Assembly: GCA_946414805.1 (NCBI GenBank)
Contig: CAMKPZ010000001.1
Location: 248,001 to 312,000, forward strand
Length of the DNA: 64,000 nt
DNA from: an uncultured Bacteroidales bacterium
GTDB taxonomy: Bacteria; Bacteroidota; Bacteroidia; Bacteroidales; Paludibacteraceae
Reading direction: 5' to 3'
Part shown: piece after piece, positions 33,947 to 43,141 of the stretch
How positions within the stretch are numbered: the stretch's first letter is position 1
Layout: every line of letters starts with the position of its first letter
Notes under the pieces: generated by a model
Databases searched by the model: none
What the model was told of the DNA's origin: nothing
The model's input: only the letters and a program-made list of their open reading frames with translations
Program-made: the position numbers and the translations under genes

Positions 33947-36880
33947 CTAATTCCTTTCCATCCATCTTTTTACTTGCTCAATGCACCATGGCATTTGGTC
34001 ACGAACTTGTTGCACCCAAAAACGCATTACATCCCAGCCTTCACGCATCAGTGCTTGATTACGCAGTTGGTCTTTGTAACTGAGTTCTCCCGTCCATGCC
34101 TGATGATACATTGCTCCATCTACTTCAATATCGAGTTTTTTACCATTATGGAAAAGTGCCAAGTCAAGATAATATTTGTCCACATGATATTGTGCAGTGA
34201 CCGGAATTCCTGCATCAGACAGGGCATTTTGCAAAATATGTTCCCATTCTGACTTTTCTACAGGAGCATCTTCTCCACTACTATATTCGGCAAAATGTTC
34301 CAAATAACTTACACCGCAATGTTTACAATATTGCTTGTCTCCCACCGTAACAAGAAGTGCCCGAGCGCGTGTAATGGCAACATTGAATAAGTTTCCCGTA
34401 GATTTTAGGAACATGAGGCTTTGTGACTTAGTTCCTTCTGATACAACAGGAGAGAATATTATTACGTCTCTTTCGTCCCCTTGGAATTTATGTACTGTAT
34501 CTATTAGTATTTGATTATGCAGTTCCAAATGGTTTCGTAATTCCGCATCTCTTTCCAACGCTTTGGTAATCATTTCTGCTTGTAAATGGAAGGGAGTAGT
34601 TACTCCTATGCTTCCTTCAAACTCAAGTTCTACCGCTAATCGTCGGAGAATTCTTATTACACTTTCCGCTTCTTTAAGATTGTATGCACCACCAGATTCC
34701 GGACGAACGGTTTTACCTTTGACATCCATCCATCGCATACCAAGAATAGGTCCTTTCCCGTCGTTAGGAGATTGCAAACGACTGTAATCTGTTGCTATAC
34801 GGAGTGTGTTGTCATAAAATTCCTGATTAGAGAACTGGATAATATCAAGAAAACTCCGGTGGTGGTCACGTAGTTGGATGATATTTTCCGACTCTGTCAT
34901 ACTTTCCGCCAAATCATATATCGAACTGCTGCGATAAGACCACCGGGCTTCAATATCATTGCTGAGAATAAGAGACAAATCTGTCTGCTTGCTCAGTAAA
35001 CAAATGTGATTTAACTGCTGCTTGTCACCAATTACCGCCACTCGCTTAGCGCGCATAAGCAACGGAATCATAGATGCAATATCACATTGACTTGCCTCAT
35101 CTATAATGAGCAAATCATAAACCGCTTCTTTGAAAGGCAGTCTTCTGCGTGCGCTGAGGGATGTAATAGCGCTCACAGGCATCATGGATTTCAATGCTGG
35201 TGTGTACGAATCTACGTGGTCATGTTCAAGCAAACTTAAATAATTGTGCAGTTCTCCTCTATTCTTGGCATTATAAATGCTGATATGCTCATTTAGCCAT
35301 GCATTCCATGCCGTCTTTGCTTTTGCCTGTAGTTCCACTTGCTCACCCATCATAGCGGCGTCAAGTTGTTCAAGAGATACAGACTCGCAAACTTCTTTTA
35401 ATAAACAATCATAAGTGGCAATCAGGCTTAAATGGTCAATTAGCAATTTGAAACTATTATCAAATTGCATCCACTCACGGTCATTAGCAGAATGAGTGAG
35501 AGAAAGTCCTTGTTGGTATTTCCTTAAAAATGAATTAACCGTTTCTGCGGCTATTTCACCACGGTCAGTAATTTTATTCTTCCACCTGTTTCTGAAGATT
35601 TTGTCTATGAAACGAGAAGGACCATTCTTCAAAGCGGTTCTACATTGGACAAATTCTTCATATGCATTTTTTACTTCGCCTATTTCATTTTCGGCAATGA
35701 CTCCAATAACATGCTGATACTTATCCCTAATTGCACAAACCTTTTGCTCTATTTCATCAAGTTTGTTTCTGGTCTGGACAATCTGAGATTTTTGTGCACG
35801 CTTTAAGGTATAACTTGAATAAACTTGATTATATGCACTTATGGCATTTAGGAATGATTCGTCTTTTTTTCTTGCCTTTTCCCATAGTTGAGCATAATCA
35901 GAAATACATTGTTTGGCACTCTTTTCGTATCGGAGTACCAAAGGTAGTTCTTTGTTTAGGGAATTAACTCTTTTGACGACGACATCGACAGCGTTGTTAT
36001 TCTTGCTAGTAAACAAGACACTCTGTCCAGTCATCGCAGCATTTATGATAAGATTGGCGACAACTTGTGTTTTTCCCGTTCCCGGAGGTCCTGCAATCAG
36101 TGTTACATCAGCACTTAATGCCGAACGGACAGCGGCCTCTTGTTCGTCATTTAATGGGAGTACTTTTAATATTTCCTTTTCAAATTGTGGATTCCTATTA
36201 AACTGCTTGTGTATAAATTTCCATAACACAGAATGACAAATATCCAAGTCTCCATGTTCTTCAAGACGGGCTAACTCATTACTTAGTCCGACAGTATAAG
36301 GAGTAGGCTCTTTGGCAAATAGAATGGCTCTATTCAAAATGCCGTCTCTATCTCCAATACGCACTGGTCCTTTTTGCAGGTCTTCTATGTCGAGAATGTC
36401 TAGCCAATCCCAATCCGGGCGAACCGTTCTTAGCAAATTAACCTTTTCGGATAAATCTGAGAATGCCGCATGTCCTTCTGTAAAACCTAATTCTGCTTCG
36501 AGTTCGCGCAGTTCATAGATATTCTCTGTTTTTTCGTTTGTGGAATACTTATCTATGATATCTTTGTTTATCAAGAGTTCGTCATCTATTGAAAATCCTT
36601 CCGGCTTTCCATGAGTCCCGTCGCTATAAGTGATATGAATAATAAATATTGGCGAAAGAAAATGTTTGACTTTAAGAACAGGATAGCCAATCAATAGATC
36701 CATTTCTTTCTCTTGATTCCCTCGCAGAAATGCACCAATCTCCGGCTTTTTCAAAATACTATCATTTATCCAAGGCAAAGTAATGAAAGATTGTTCATCC
36801 CTCATTGATGCCCGAAATGTAGTGTTGCTTTCCAGCGCAATACAACTGATATAGTATTTACAGAGTCCTTTTAATGTCAT
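33947..36880 (-). CDS. SF1 (Upf1-like) helicase fused to a Vsr/DUF559-like nuclease
   Basis: 977 aa from ATG 36880; the longer frame upstream runs through the promoter. Helicase motifs: Walker A AGPPGTGKTQVVANLI (about 265), Walker B LLIIDEASQCD (about 588), QLRDHHRS, HKFQGDERDVIIFSPVV, and NVAITRAR, the AAA_11/AAA_12 pattern of COG1112-type helicases. The last 110 residues form a PD-(D/E)xK-like domain (SEWEHILQNAL, YYLDLALFHNGKKLDIEVDG, NQALMREGWDVMRFWVQQV). A long helical insert (about 340-520) separates the helicase lobes. Such fusions are common in anti-phage islands; defence is inferred. Composition is AT-rich relative to glyA and rlmB. Confidence 0.85.
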   Translation of the reverse strand: MTLKGLCKYYISCIALESNTTFRASMRDEQSFITLPWINDSILKKPEIGAFLRGNQEKEMDLLIGYPVLKVKHFLSPIFIIHITYSDGTHGKPEGFSIDDELLINKDIIDKYSTNEKTENIYELRELEAELGFTEGHAAFSDLSEKVNLLRTVRPDWDWLDILDIEDLQKGPVRIGDRDGILNRAILFAKEPTPYTVGLSNELARLEEHGDLDICHSVLWKFIHKQFNRNPQFEKEILKVLPLNDEQEAAVRSALSADVTLIAGPPGTGKTQVVANLIINAAMTGQSVLFTSKNNNAVDVVVKRVNSLNKELPLVLRYEKSAKQCISDYAQLWEKARKKDESFLNAISAYNQVYSSYTLKRAQKSQIVQTRNKLDEIEQKVCAIRDKYQHVIGVIAENEIGEVKNAYEEFVQCRTALKNGPSRFIDKIFRNRWKNKITDRGEIAAETVNSFLRKYQQGLSLTHSANDREWMQFDNSFKLLIDHLSLIATYDCLLKEVCESVSLEQLDAAMMGEQVELQAKAKTAWNAWLNEHISIYNAKNRGELHNYLSLLEHDHVDSYTPALKSMMPVSAITSLSARRRLPFKEAVYDLLIIDEASQCDIASMIPLLMRAKRVAVIGDKQQLNHICLLSKQTDLSLILSNDIEARWSYRSSSIYDLAESMTESENIIQLRDHHRSFLDIIQFSNQEFYDNTLRIATDYSRLQSPNDGKGPILGMRWMDVKGKTVRPESGGAYNLKEAESVIRILRRLAVELEFEGSIGVTTPFHLQAEMITKALERDAELRNHLELHNQILIDTVHKFQGDERDVIIFSPVVSEGTKSQSLMFLKSTGNLFNVAITRARALLVTVGDKQYCKHCGVSYLEHFAEYSSGEDAPVEKSEWEHILQNALSDAGIPVTAQYHVDKYYLDLALFHNGKKLDIEVDGAMYHQAWTGELSYKDQLRNQALMREGWDVMRFWVQQVRDQMPWCIEQVKRWMERN

Positions 36881-36966
36881 TTTTTTATACGCAATTTTCC
36901 TTTCTTTGCAATTTTTGTCTTGCTCTTCTCCCACTCTTCGCTCGGCAGATTCCACAAATTTGCGTG

Positions 36967-36997
36967 CAAATTTACTGCTTTTTTTTGACATGCACAA
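36967..36997 (-). promoter_or_regulatory. Promoter of the helicase-nuclease operon
   Basis: TTGTGCATGTC on the minus strand, an A-tract with GCAG, then TAAATTTG (36974-36967). The leader to ATG 36880 is about 80 nt. Confidence 0.6.
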
Positions 36998-37015
36998 GAA
37001 AAATTGCGCAAAATA

Positions 37016-37047
37016 TTTGCATGTTTGCAAAAAAAGCAGTATCTTTG
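37016..37047 (+). promoter_or_regulatory. Promoter of rlmB
   Basis: TTTGC at 37016-37020 and TATCTTTG at 37040-37047, with A-tract and GCAG between, 20 nt before the ATG. Confidence 0.7.
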
Positions 37048-37067
37048 CAGACGAAAATAATGCTTAT

Positions 37068-37847
37068 ATGATATCGAAGAAAAATTATGACACCAAACGG
37101 CCGCCGGAGAAAGAGATGATTTTCGGTATCCGCGCGGTGATAGAAGCGATCGAGGCGGGTAAGGCGCTGGACAAAGTGCTGGTCCGCAGGGACATGAGTT
37201 CCGCTATCGGACGCGAACTGCTGATCAAGCTGGAAGGCACGAACACGCCGATCCAGCGTGTGCCGGTGGAGAAACTCAACCAGTTTACCGACAAGAACCA
37301 CCAGGGCGTGATCGCTTTCCTCAGTCCGATCGAGTTCTATTCGTTGGAAAACATGGTGCAGAGCCTGTACGACGAAGGCAAGACACCGCTGCTGATGATG
37401 CTTGACGGCGTGACGGATGTGCGTAATTTCGGAGCTATAGCGCGTACGTGCGTCTGCGCAGGCGTACATGCGTTGATAATAGGTACGCGCGGCAGCGCCG
37501 CTATCAACGGCGACGCAGTCAAGGCTTCCGCCGGAGCGCTGCATACCCTGCCGATATGCAAGGTGGAGAACCTGCAGAACGCACTCCGTTATCTGCAGGA
37601 GAGCGGTCTGCGTATCGTTGCCGCCACCGAGCACACCGACCGTAATTACACGGAGGTGGATATGACGGTGCCAACCTGTATCGTCATGGGATCCGAGGAG
37701 AGAGGTATCTATGAGGAGAACCTCAAACTGTGCACCGACCAGGTGAGACTGCCCATGACCGGAGTCATTGAATCGCTTAACGTATCTGTCGCAGCCGGCG
37801 TATTTATCTATGAGGCTGTGCGGCAAAGACAAATTATTAATCATTAA
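37068..37847 (+). CDS. rlmB: 23S rRNA (guanosine-2'-O)-methyltransferase RlmB-like
   Basis: SpoU/TrmH-family knotted methyltransferase, 259 aa from ATG 37068. The N-terminal substrate-binding domain ([23 protein letters not shown]) is followed by SPOUT motifs [23 protein letters not shown] and [22 protein letters not shown]. RlmB methylates a guanosine of the 23S rRNA P-site loop using SAM; paralogues act on tRNA, so the exact target is inferred. Rubredoxin follows after 14 nt. Confidence 0.88.
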   Translation: MISKKNYDTKRPPEKEMIFGIRAVIEAIEAGKALDKVLVRRDMSSAIGRELLIKLEGTNTPIQRVPVEKLNQFTDKNHQGVIAFLSPIEFYSLENMVQSLYDEGKTPLLMMLDGVTDVRNFGAIARTCVCAGVHALIIGTRGSAAINGDAVKASAGALHTLPICKVENLQNALRYLQESGLRIVAATEHTDRNYTEVDMTVPTCIVMGSEERGIYEENLKLCTDQVRLPMTGVIESLNVSVAAGVFIYEAVRQRQIINH

Positions 37848-37861
37848 AATACTTATTTATT

Positions 37862-38020
37862 ATGGCAAAGTTTATTTGTGATGTATGTGGTTACGAGTAT
37901 GATCCCGAAGTGGGCGATCCGGATAACGGCATAGCTCCCGGTACCGCGTTTGAGGATCTTCCTGCAGATTGGACATGCCCTCTTTGCGGCGTAGGTAAAG
38001 ATCAGTTCACGCAGGCCTAA
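37862..38020 (+). CDS. Rubredoxin
   Basis: A 52-aa protein with the two iron-binding knuckles [15 protein letters not shown] (CxxCG) and [13 protein letters not shown]. It holds one Fe(Cys)4 centre and carries single electrons. The flavodiiron protein gene starts 19 nt downstream, and rubredoxin is the usual electron donor of such enzymes, so the pair probably reduces O2 or NO. Confidence 0.97.
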   Translation: MAKFICDVCGYEYDPEVGDPDNGIAPGTAFEDLPADWTCPLCGVGKDQFTQA

Positions 38021-38039
38021 GGAAGGAGAGAACCGAAGC

Positions 38040-39224
38040 ATGAGAAATATCAAATATGTAGGCTGCGACGATCCAACGCTGGATCTGTTCGAGAGCCAGT
38101 ACACTCTGCCGGAAGGCATGTGTTATAACAGTTATGTCGTTTCGGGCGAGAACAAGGTGGCAGTGATGGACGCGATGGATGCGCGTTGCACTGCGTCATG
38201 GCTGGAGAACGTGTCCGAGGCTTTGGCCGGACGCACTCCTGATTATCTCGTCTGCCAGCATATGGAGCCTGATCACAGCGGATCCATGGGCGCTTTTCTG
38301 GATAAATATCCGGAGGCGACGGTGGTGTGCTCCAAGCAGGCAGCGGTGATGATGAACCAGTTCGGCATTGAGGCGAAGAACGTGCAGGTGGTTGCCGAAG
38401 GGCAGACCATCGATCTGGGCGGACTGACACTGCAGTTCATCGCTGCGCCTATGATCCATTGGCCCGAAGTGATCATGACCTATTGCCCCGAAGAGCAGGT
38501 GCTTTTCTCCGCCGACGCGTTCGGTAAATTCGGAGTCTATCACGCCGATGAGGACGACTGGGCATGCGAGGCACGGCGCTATTATTTCAATATCGTCGGC
38601 AAATACGGTATGCAGGTGGCAAATGTGCTGAAGAAGCTGTCAGCTTTCAGCCATCAGTTGTCAGTCATCGCTCCCCTTCACGGACCGATGTTAGAGGGCG
38701 GAAAGAAAGACGAGGCGTTGCGCCTTTATACGATCTGGAGCGCATACGGCATAGAGACAGAAGGCGTTCTGGTGGCGTATGCGTCCATCCACGGCAACAC
38801 CCGTCGTGCAGCGGAGCAACTGGCAGAGATCATCCGGCAGAAAGCGGAAAGCCGCAAGATGACCTCCGACGGCGCACCCTTTAAGGTGGCTGTCACCGAT
38901 CTCAGCCGCGACGACATGGCGGAGGCGATCGAAGATGCTTTCCGTATGAACCGTCTGGTGCTGTGCTGCGCCACCTACGACGGAGATATCTTCCCTCCGA
39001 TGCACATGTTCCTGCATAAACTGCGTCTGAAAGGTTACCAGAACCGCCGTGTCGCATTGATGGAGAACGGTTCGTGGGCGCCGCAAGCCGTAAAGGTGAT
39101 GCGCGAGATGCTCTCCGGATGTAAGAACGTGGAGATCGTGGAACCGGCCGTTACTATCCGCGGAGCACTCAAACCGGAGCAAATCGCTGATTTGGAGACG
39201 ATGGCGGATGCTCTGTTAGCATAA
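38040..39224 (+). CDS. Flavodiiron protein (A-type flavoprotein)
   Basis: 394 aa. A metallo-beta-lactamase-like domain binds the di-iron site: HMEPDHSGS (HxExDH), a later His in APMIHWPEVIMTY, an Asp in FSADAFGKFG and a His in APLHGPML. A C-terminal flavodoxin domain (VLVAYASIHGNTRRAAEQL) binds FMN. It reduces O2 to water or NO to N2O in anaerobes, fed by the adjacent rubredoxin. Before the last iron ligand the sequence KKLSAFSHQLSVIAPLHGP is encoded by a heptamer array (38636-38670), only about ten codons from an active-site His. Confidence 0.93.
   Translation: MRNIKYVGCDDPTLDLFESQYTLPEGMCYNSYVVSGENKVAVMDAMDARCTASWLENVSEALAGRTPDYLVCQHMEPDHSGSMGAFLDKYPEATVVCSKQAAVMMNQFGIEAKNVQVVAEGQTIDLGGLTLQFIAAPMIHWPEVIMTYCPEEQVLFSADAFGKFGVYHADEDDWACEARRYYFNIVGKYGMQVANVLKKLSAFSHQLSVIAPLHGPMLEGGKKDEALRLYTIWSAYGIETEGVLVAYASIHGNTRRAAEQLAEIIRQKAESRKMTSDGAPFKVAVTDLSRDDMAEAIEDAFRMNRLVLCCATYDGDIFPPMHMFLHKLRLKGYQNRRVALMENGSWAPQAVKVMREMLSGCKNVEIVEPAVTIRGALKPEQIADLETMADALLA
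38636..38670 (+). repeat. Heptamer array in the flavodiiron gene
   Basis: Units GCTGTCA, GCTTTCA, GCCATCA, GTTGTCA, GTCATCG are contiguous, in the CTGAC-like family of glyA and uvrA. Confidence 0.8.
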
Positions 39225-39238
39225 TCCGATCCGGGCAA

Positions 39239-39952
39239 ATGACTGTATTATACGAAGATAACCATATTATTGCCGTCAATAAGACCTGTAACGAGATCGT
39301 ACAGGGCGACAAGACAGGCGATACTCCGCTCTCGGAGACCGTGAAGGCGTATATCAAGGAGAAATACAGCAAGCCCGGCGAGGTGTTCTTAGGCGTTCCC
39401 CACCGTCTCGACCGCCCTACCAGCGGAGTGGTGCTCTTCGCCCGTACATCCAAGGCTCTCACACGGCTCAACGAGATGTTCAGGGAGAAATCTGTCAGTC
39501 AGGAGAACGGTCTGTCAGTAAAACGGTCTATTAGCAAAACCTATTGGGCGCTCGTGCAAGGGACTCCCAAGATACCCGAAGCACGGTTGGAGAACTACCT
39601 CGTCCGCAACGAACAGCAAAACAAGAGTTATATCGCCTCTCCCGGAACAAGGGATGCCAAACAGGCGGTTCTGACCTATAAGACACTTGTCCGCGGAGAG
39701 CGTTATACACTCTTGGAAATCAATCTGGAGACAGGACGCCACCACCAGATCCGCTGCCAACTGGCGGCGATAGGATGCCCCGTCAAAGGAGATCTCAAAT
39801 ACGGCGCCAGACGAAGCAATCCCGATGGCGGCATTTGTCTGCACGCCCGGCAAATAGAATTTGTTCACCCCGTTAGCAAACAGAAGATATGTATCACAGC
39901 CCCGGTACCCGAAGATTCCTTGTGGCAGCAGTTTGCTGCTTTAGTTCACTGA
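39239..39952 (+). CDS. RluA-family pseudouridine synthase
   Basis: 237 aa. The catalytic motif HRLDRPTSGVVLF (about 61-73), TYWALVQG, and LETGRHHQIRCQLAAIG identify an RluA/RluD-type enzyme that isomerises uridine in rRNA or tRNA; the site is unknown. Between NEMFREK and SKTYWALV an extra VSQENGLSVKRSI is encoded by a 16-mer array (39488-39539); homologues go directly from the helix to the KxYWA strand. It overlaps the pectate lyase start by 64 nt. Confidence 0.9.
   Translation: MTVLYEDNHIIAVNKTCNEIVQGDKTGDTPLSETVKAYIKEKYSKPGEVFLGVPHRLDRPTSGVVLFARTSKALTRLNEMFREKSVSQENGLSVKRSISKTYWALVQGTPKIPEARLENYLVRNEQQNKSYIASPGTRDAKQAVLTYKTLVRGERYTLLEINLETGRHHQIRCQLAAIGCPVKGDLKYGARRSNPDGGICLHARQIEFVHPVSKQKICITAPVPEDSLWQQFAALVH
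39488..39539 (+). repeat. 16-mer array in the rluA-like gene
   Basis: CGGTCTGTCAGTAAAA (39508) and CGGTCTATTAGCAAAA (39524) are preceded by a partial unit TCTGTCAGTCAGGAGAA. It is the same family as in GSCFA and valS. Confidence 0.85.
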
Positions 39953-41574
39953 TCGCCGGCGCAGCCTTGCTGCCCGACACGATTGTCGCTTTCCCCGGAG
40001 CCGAGGGATTCGGCAAATATACTTCCGGCGGCCGGGGAGGTAGAGTGGTGTATGTGACCTCGCTGGAGGATGAAGCCTCCGGCACCAAAGAAGGCACACT
40101 CCGATGGGCTGTGCAGCAGTACCCCGACGAACCGCTGACCGTCTGCTTTGCCGTGAGCGGAGAGATACGACTGGTCAAGGATCTCCGTATCAGCCGCCGG
40201 AACTATACGATAGCCGGACAAACGGCACCGGGAATGGGTATCGTGATCACCCATAACAAAGTGAATCTGGGTAACTCAAAGAACTTCATCCTCCGGAATA
40301 TCCGTTTCCGTATCGGTAACGAGGACGCCTCCGGTAAATTCTTGAACGCCAGTGCATTCGCCGCAGAGAACTGCGAGAATTATATCATTGACCACTGTGA
40401 TTTCGGATGGTCCTCCGAGGAAAACATGAATACCAATGACAGCCATTTCATTACGGTGCAATATTGTATCATCCATGAGGGATTATATGACGCCGGAAAC
40501 GGGAAAGGCCAGCGCGGATACGGCTGCCAATGGGGTGGTTCGCCGGCTTCGTACCATCATAATCTGCTGGTGAACAATAATGCACGGTCTTGCCGGTTCA
40601 ACGGCGCGCAGAGTAATGACTGGGTGGTGTATCTGGATTATATCAATAATGTCAACTATAATTATTACGGCGGCAGTACCGGTTGTCACGGAGGAGAGAA
40701 CACCGCCAAACTGGAGGAAGGCGAATATAACGGTCTGAACTCTGTGCATGAATGCAATTTCATCAATAACTATTATAAGAAGGGACCGAATACAACCAAT
40801 AAAATGTTGTTTTTCCGCTCCAATTACAATCGCTCCAACAAGGCTACCTCTTGGGGACCCAGTCATTGGTATGTATCCGGTAACATAATGGACGGCAACG
40901 ACGCTGCTACTGCGGATAACTGGTCGGCGGTCACCTCGGAGAACAGTACCGTCTATCCGCTCTCATCCCTCCGCGTAGATACGCTCATTCATCCCAAGAC
41001 GCCTTGGTGGCGATGGACCGCGGATAGTATCTACGGCCGTTATGAGTTTGAAAACTACGCTTATGCCGTGGCGGAGTATGAGACGGCGGAGAATGCGTAC
41101 GGGACGGTGCTGGACACTGCCGGCTGTTTCCCGCGAGACCATGTTGAACTCCGTCTGATCGCCGACACCAAGGCGGGAACACATACCTATGTGGGCAGCG
41201 TGGCAAACAAAAAAGGAATCATCGATAATGCGGCGGATGCCGAAGGATTCTATGACTATCCGGCCGTTGCTCCGCTCACCGATACGGATCAGGACGGCAT
41301 GCCGGACGAATGGGAGAGCGCAAACGGCTGCGACCCAGCGACGCCGGATAACAACCGCCGGCACGGGAGCGGATACACCATGCTTGAGATGTATCTCGAC
41401 TATGCTATGACCCATAAATCGCCGATGGATGACGGTTATGGAAAATCGGAGGAAGGCATGGACGAGATCACACCGGACGCATTGGTCAAGACGCAAAAAA
41501 TAATCCGCGAAGGACAATTATTCATCCGTCGCGGAGATAAGATCTACACGGTTCAAGGGCAGGAGGTGAGATAA
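39889..41574 (+). CDS. Secreted pectate lyase-like protein
   Basis: 561 aa with a signal peptide (about 9-27) and a parallel beta-helix of the PL1 pectate lyase type: AFPGAEGFGKYTSGGRGGRVVYV at the mature N-terminus, NYTIAGQTAPG, NFILRNIRFR, NYIIDHCDFGWSSEE, and NDWVVYLDYINNV. An EF-hand-like DTDQDGMPDEWE near residue 465 could bind calcium. The C-terminus (LFIRRGDKIYTVQGQEVR) looks like a short type IX-style or anchor tail. It would cleave pectin. The start lies inside the rluA-like gene, 64 nt before its stop, which is unusual but needed for the signal peptide. Confidence 0.87.
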   Translation: MYHSPGTRRFLVAAVCCFSSLIAGAALLPDTIVAFPGAEGFGKYTSGGRGGRVVYVTSLEDEASGTKEGTLRWAVQQYPDEPLTVCFAVSGEIRLVKDLRISRRNYTIAGQTAPGMGIVITHNKVNLGNSKNFILRNIRFRIGNEDASGKFLNASAFAAENCENYIIDHCDFGWSSEENMNTNDSHFITVQYCIIHEGLYDAGNGKGQRGYGCQWGGSPASYHHNLLVNNNARSCRFNGAQSNDWVVYLDYINNVNYNYYGGSTGCHGGENTAKLEEGEYNGLNSVHECNFINNYYKKGPNTTNKMLFFRSNYNRSNKATSWGPSHWYVSGNIMDGNDAATADNWSAVTSENSTVYPLSSLRVDTLIHPKTPWWRWTADSIYGRYEFENYAYAVAEYETAENAYGTVLDTAGCFPRDHVELRLIADTKAGTHTYVGSVANKKGIIDNAADAEGFYDYPAVAPLTDTDQDGMPDEWESANGCDPATPDNNRRHGSGYTMLEMYLDYAMTHKSPMDDGYGKSEEGMDEITPDALVKTQKIIREGQLFIRRGDKIYTVQGQEVR

Positions 41575-41584
41575 AGAGCCGGAG

Positions 41585-42574
41585 TTACCGGTATTTCGTC
41601 TCTGTGCAGTCTCCTAAGATAGAGAGATAGGACTCGTAGCGCGAGAGCGCTATCTGATCCGTTTCCACTGCCTCTACTACTGCGCAGCCGGGTTCATTGG
41701 TATGCGTGCAGTTGGAGAAACGGCAACCGGCACTCGTGCGGAAAATCTCACGGAAATAATGGCTCACTTCCTCGCGCTCGAAGTCTATCGTTCCGAATCC
41801 CTTGATTCCCGGAGTATCAATCAGCCAGCCCTTTGTATAGGATATCTTGTCCCTTGTCCCTTGTCCTTTGTCCCCTTGTACATCCAATTCATACATCTCC
41901 GAGAATGTGGTGGTGTGCATTCCCCTGTCATGGGCGTCGGAGATCTTGCCGGTACGGGTCATCTCTCGTCCGAAGAGGGCGTTGAGAAGCGTCGATTTAC
42001 CCACGCCGGAGTTGCCGGAGAGTAGGGTGGTCTTACCTGCAAGCAGAGGCAGAATATCTGAAGGCCGAAGGCTGATAGCAGAAAGTTCTATCGTCTCATA
42101 GCCGATAGATCCGTATAGCGCACGCAGTTCCTCCAGACGCGTCCGCTCGTCCCAGGACAACAGATCAATCTTGTTGAAGATCAGTACCGCCGGTACGCGA
42201 TAAGCCTCGCAGGTAGCTAAGAAACGGTCAATAAACGTGGTAGAGGTCTCCGGATGATTGATCGTCACGATAAGGGCTACCTGATCAATGTTAGCGGCGA
42301 TGATATGGCTCTCCTTGCTCAGATTAGTCGATCGCCGGATGATATAGTTCCGCCGCGGCTCCACATCGGTAATCCAATAGACGCTATTCCCGTCTTCCTT
42401 TGTACATTGTACCTTGTCCCTTTGTACATTCACATAGTCGCCGACGGCAACGGGATTGGTACTACGGATACCACGGATGCGGAAATTGCCTTTGATATGG
42501 CATTCCACAACCGATCCATCATCCGTGCGGACGATGTAACTGCTACCTGTTGACTTAATGACTAATCCTCGCAC
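41585..42574 (-). CDS. rsgA: Ribosome small-subunit-dependent GTPase A
   Basis: 329 aa, circularly permuted GTPase for 30S maturation. OB-fold N-terminus, then G4 FNKIDLL, G1 [17 protein letters not shown]3 DTPGIKGFG, and zinc knuckle [14 protein letters not shown]. Two heptamer arrays lie in frame: 42398-42433 in the OB domain ([14 protein letters not shown]) and 41845-41886 just before G3 ([16 protein letters not shown]). The start is GTG at 42574, whose G is the last base of the frr stop TAG, so the genes are coupled. Despite insertions, all GTPase motifs are intact. Confidence 0.94.
   Translation of the reverse strand: MRGLVIKSTGSSYIVRTDDGSVVECHIKGNFRIRGIRSTNPVAVGDYVNVQRDKVQCTKEDGNSVYWITDVEPRRNYIIRRSTNLSKESHIIAANIDQVALIVTINHPETSTTFIDRFLATCEAYRVPAVLIFNKIDLLSWDERTRLEELRALYGSIGYETIELSAISLRPSDILPLLAGKTTLLSGNSGVGKSTLLNALFGREMTRTGKISDAHDRGMHTTTFSEMYELDVQGDKGQGTRDKISYTKGWLIDTPGIKGFGTIDFEREEVSHYFREIFRTSAGCRFSNCTHTNEPGCAVVEAVETDQIALSRYESYLSILGDCTETKYR
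41845..41886 (-). repeat. Heptamer array in rsgA, 42 nt
   Basis: Plus-strand units: CTTGTCC three times, TTTGTCC, CCTTGTA, CATCCAA. Six units equal 14 codons. Confidence 0.88.
42398..42433 (-). repeat. 36-nt heptamer cassette in rsgA
   Basis: Units CTTTGTA, CATTGTA, CCTTGTC, an 8-nt CCTTTGTA and CATTCAC. It parallels the valS cassette at 8457-8492, including the position of the 8-nt unit. Confidence 0.85.
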
Positions 42575-43137
42575 TATACCGTCATGATCTCCTTTTCTTT
42601 AGCGGAATAGAGGGCTTCTACTTTGGCCACATACTTGTCGTGTACCTTTTGGATCTCCTCTTCTGCATCTTTCTCGATGTCTTCGCTCAAGCCGTTCTTG
42701 ACGAGTTTCTTGAACTCCTCGATGGCGTCGCGGCGGGCGTTGCGGATAGACATCTTGGCGTTCTCTGCCTCTGCCTTGCATTGCTTGCATAGTTCGCGGC
42801 GGCGTTCCTCCGTCAACGGCGGTAGGATCAGACGGATCGTCTCTCCGTTGTTGGAAGGAGCGAGACCGATGTTCGAGTTGATGATGGCGCGCTCGATCTC
42901 GCTGATCAGTTTTTTCTCCCACGGCGTGATAGCTATCGTACGAGCGTCCGGAGTGGTCACTGTGGCGCAACTGCTCAGAGGCGAGAGGGTGCCGTAATAC
43001 TCAATCTTGATAGGATCCAAGATACGCGGATTGGCCTTTCCTGCACGAATGTGCTGGAGGGTGTCGTCCAAGTGCGCGATAGCGTTCTGCATTTGCTCTT
43101 CGGCTGCAGACTCAAATAATTCGAGTTCGTCTTCCAT
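42574..43137 (-). CDS. frr: Ribosome recycling factor
   Basis: 187 aa, normal length and layout: helical hairpin with [21 protein letters not shown] (about 32-52), the [16 protein letters not shown] segment, and the C-terminal helix region [32 protein letters not shown]. It splits post-termination ribosomes with EF-G. It sits between pyrH (4 nt upstream) and rsgA (1-nt overlap). Confidence 0.96.
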   Translation of the reverse strand: MEDELELFESAAEEQMQNAIAHLDDTLQHIRAGKANPRILDPIKIEYYGTLSPLSSCATVTTPDARTIAITPWEKKLISEIERAIINSNIGLAPSNNGETIRLILPPLTEERRRELCKQCKAEAENAKMSIRNARRDAIEEFKKLVKNGLSEDIEKDAEEEIQKVHDKYVAKVEALYSAKEKEIMTV

Positions 43138-43141
43138 ATTT

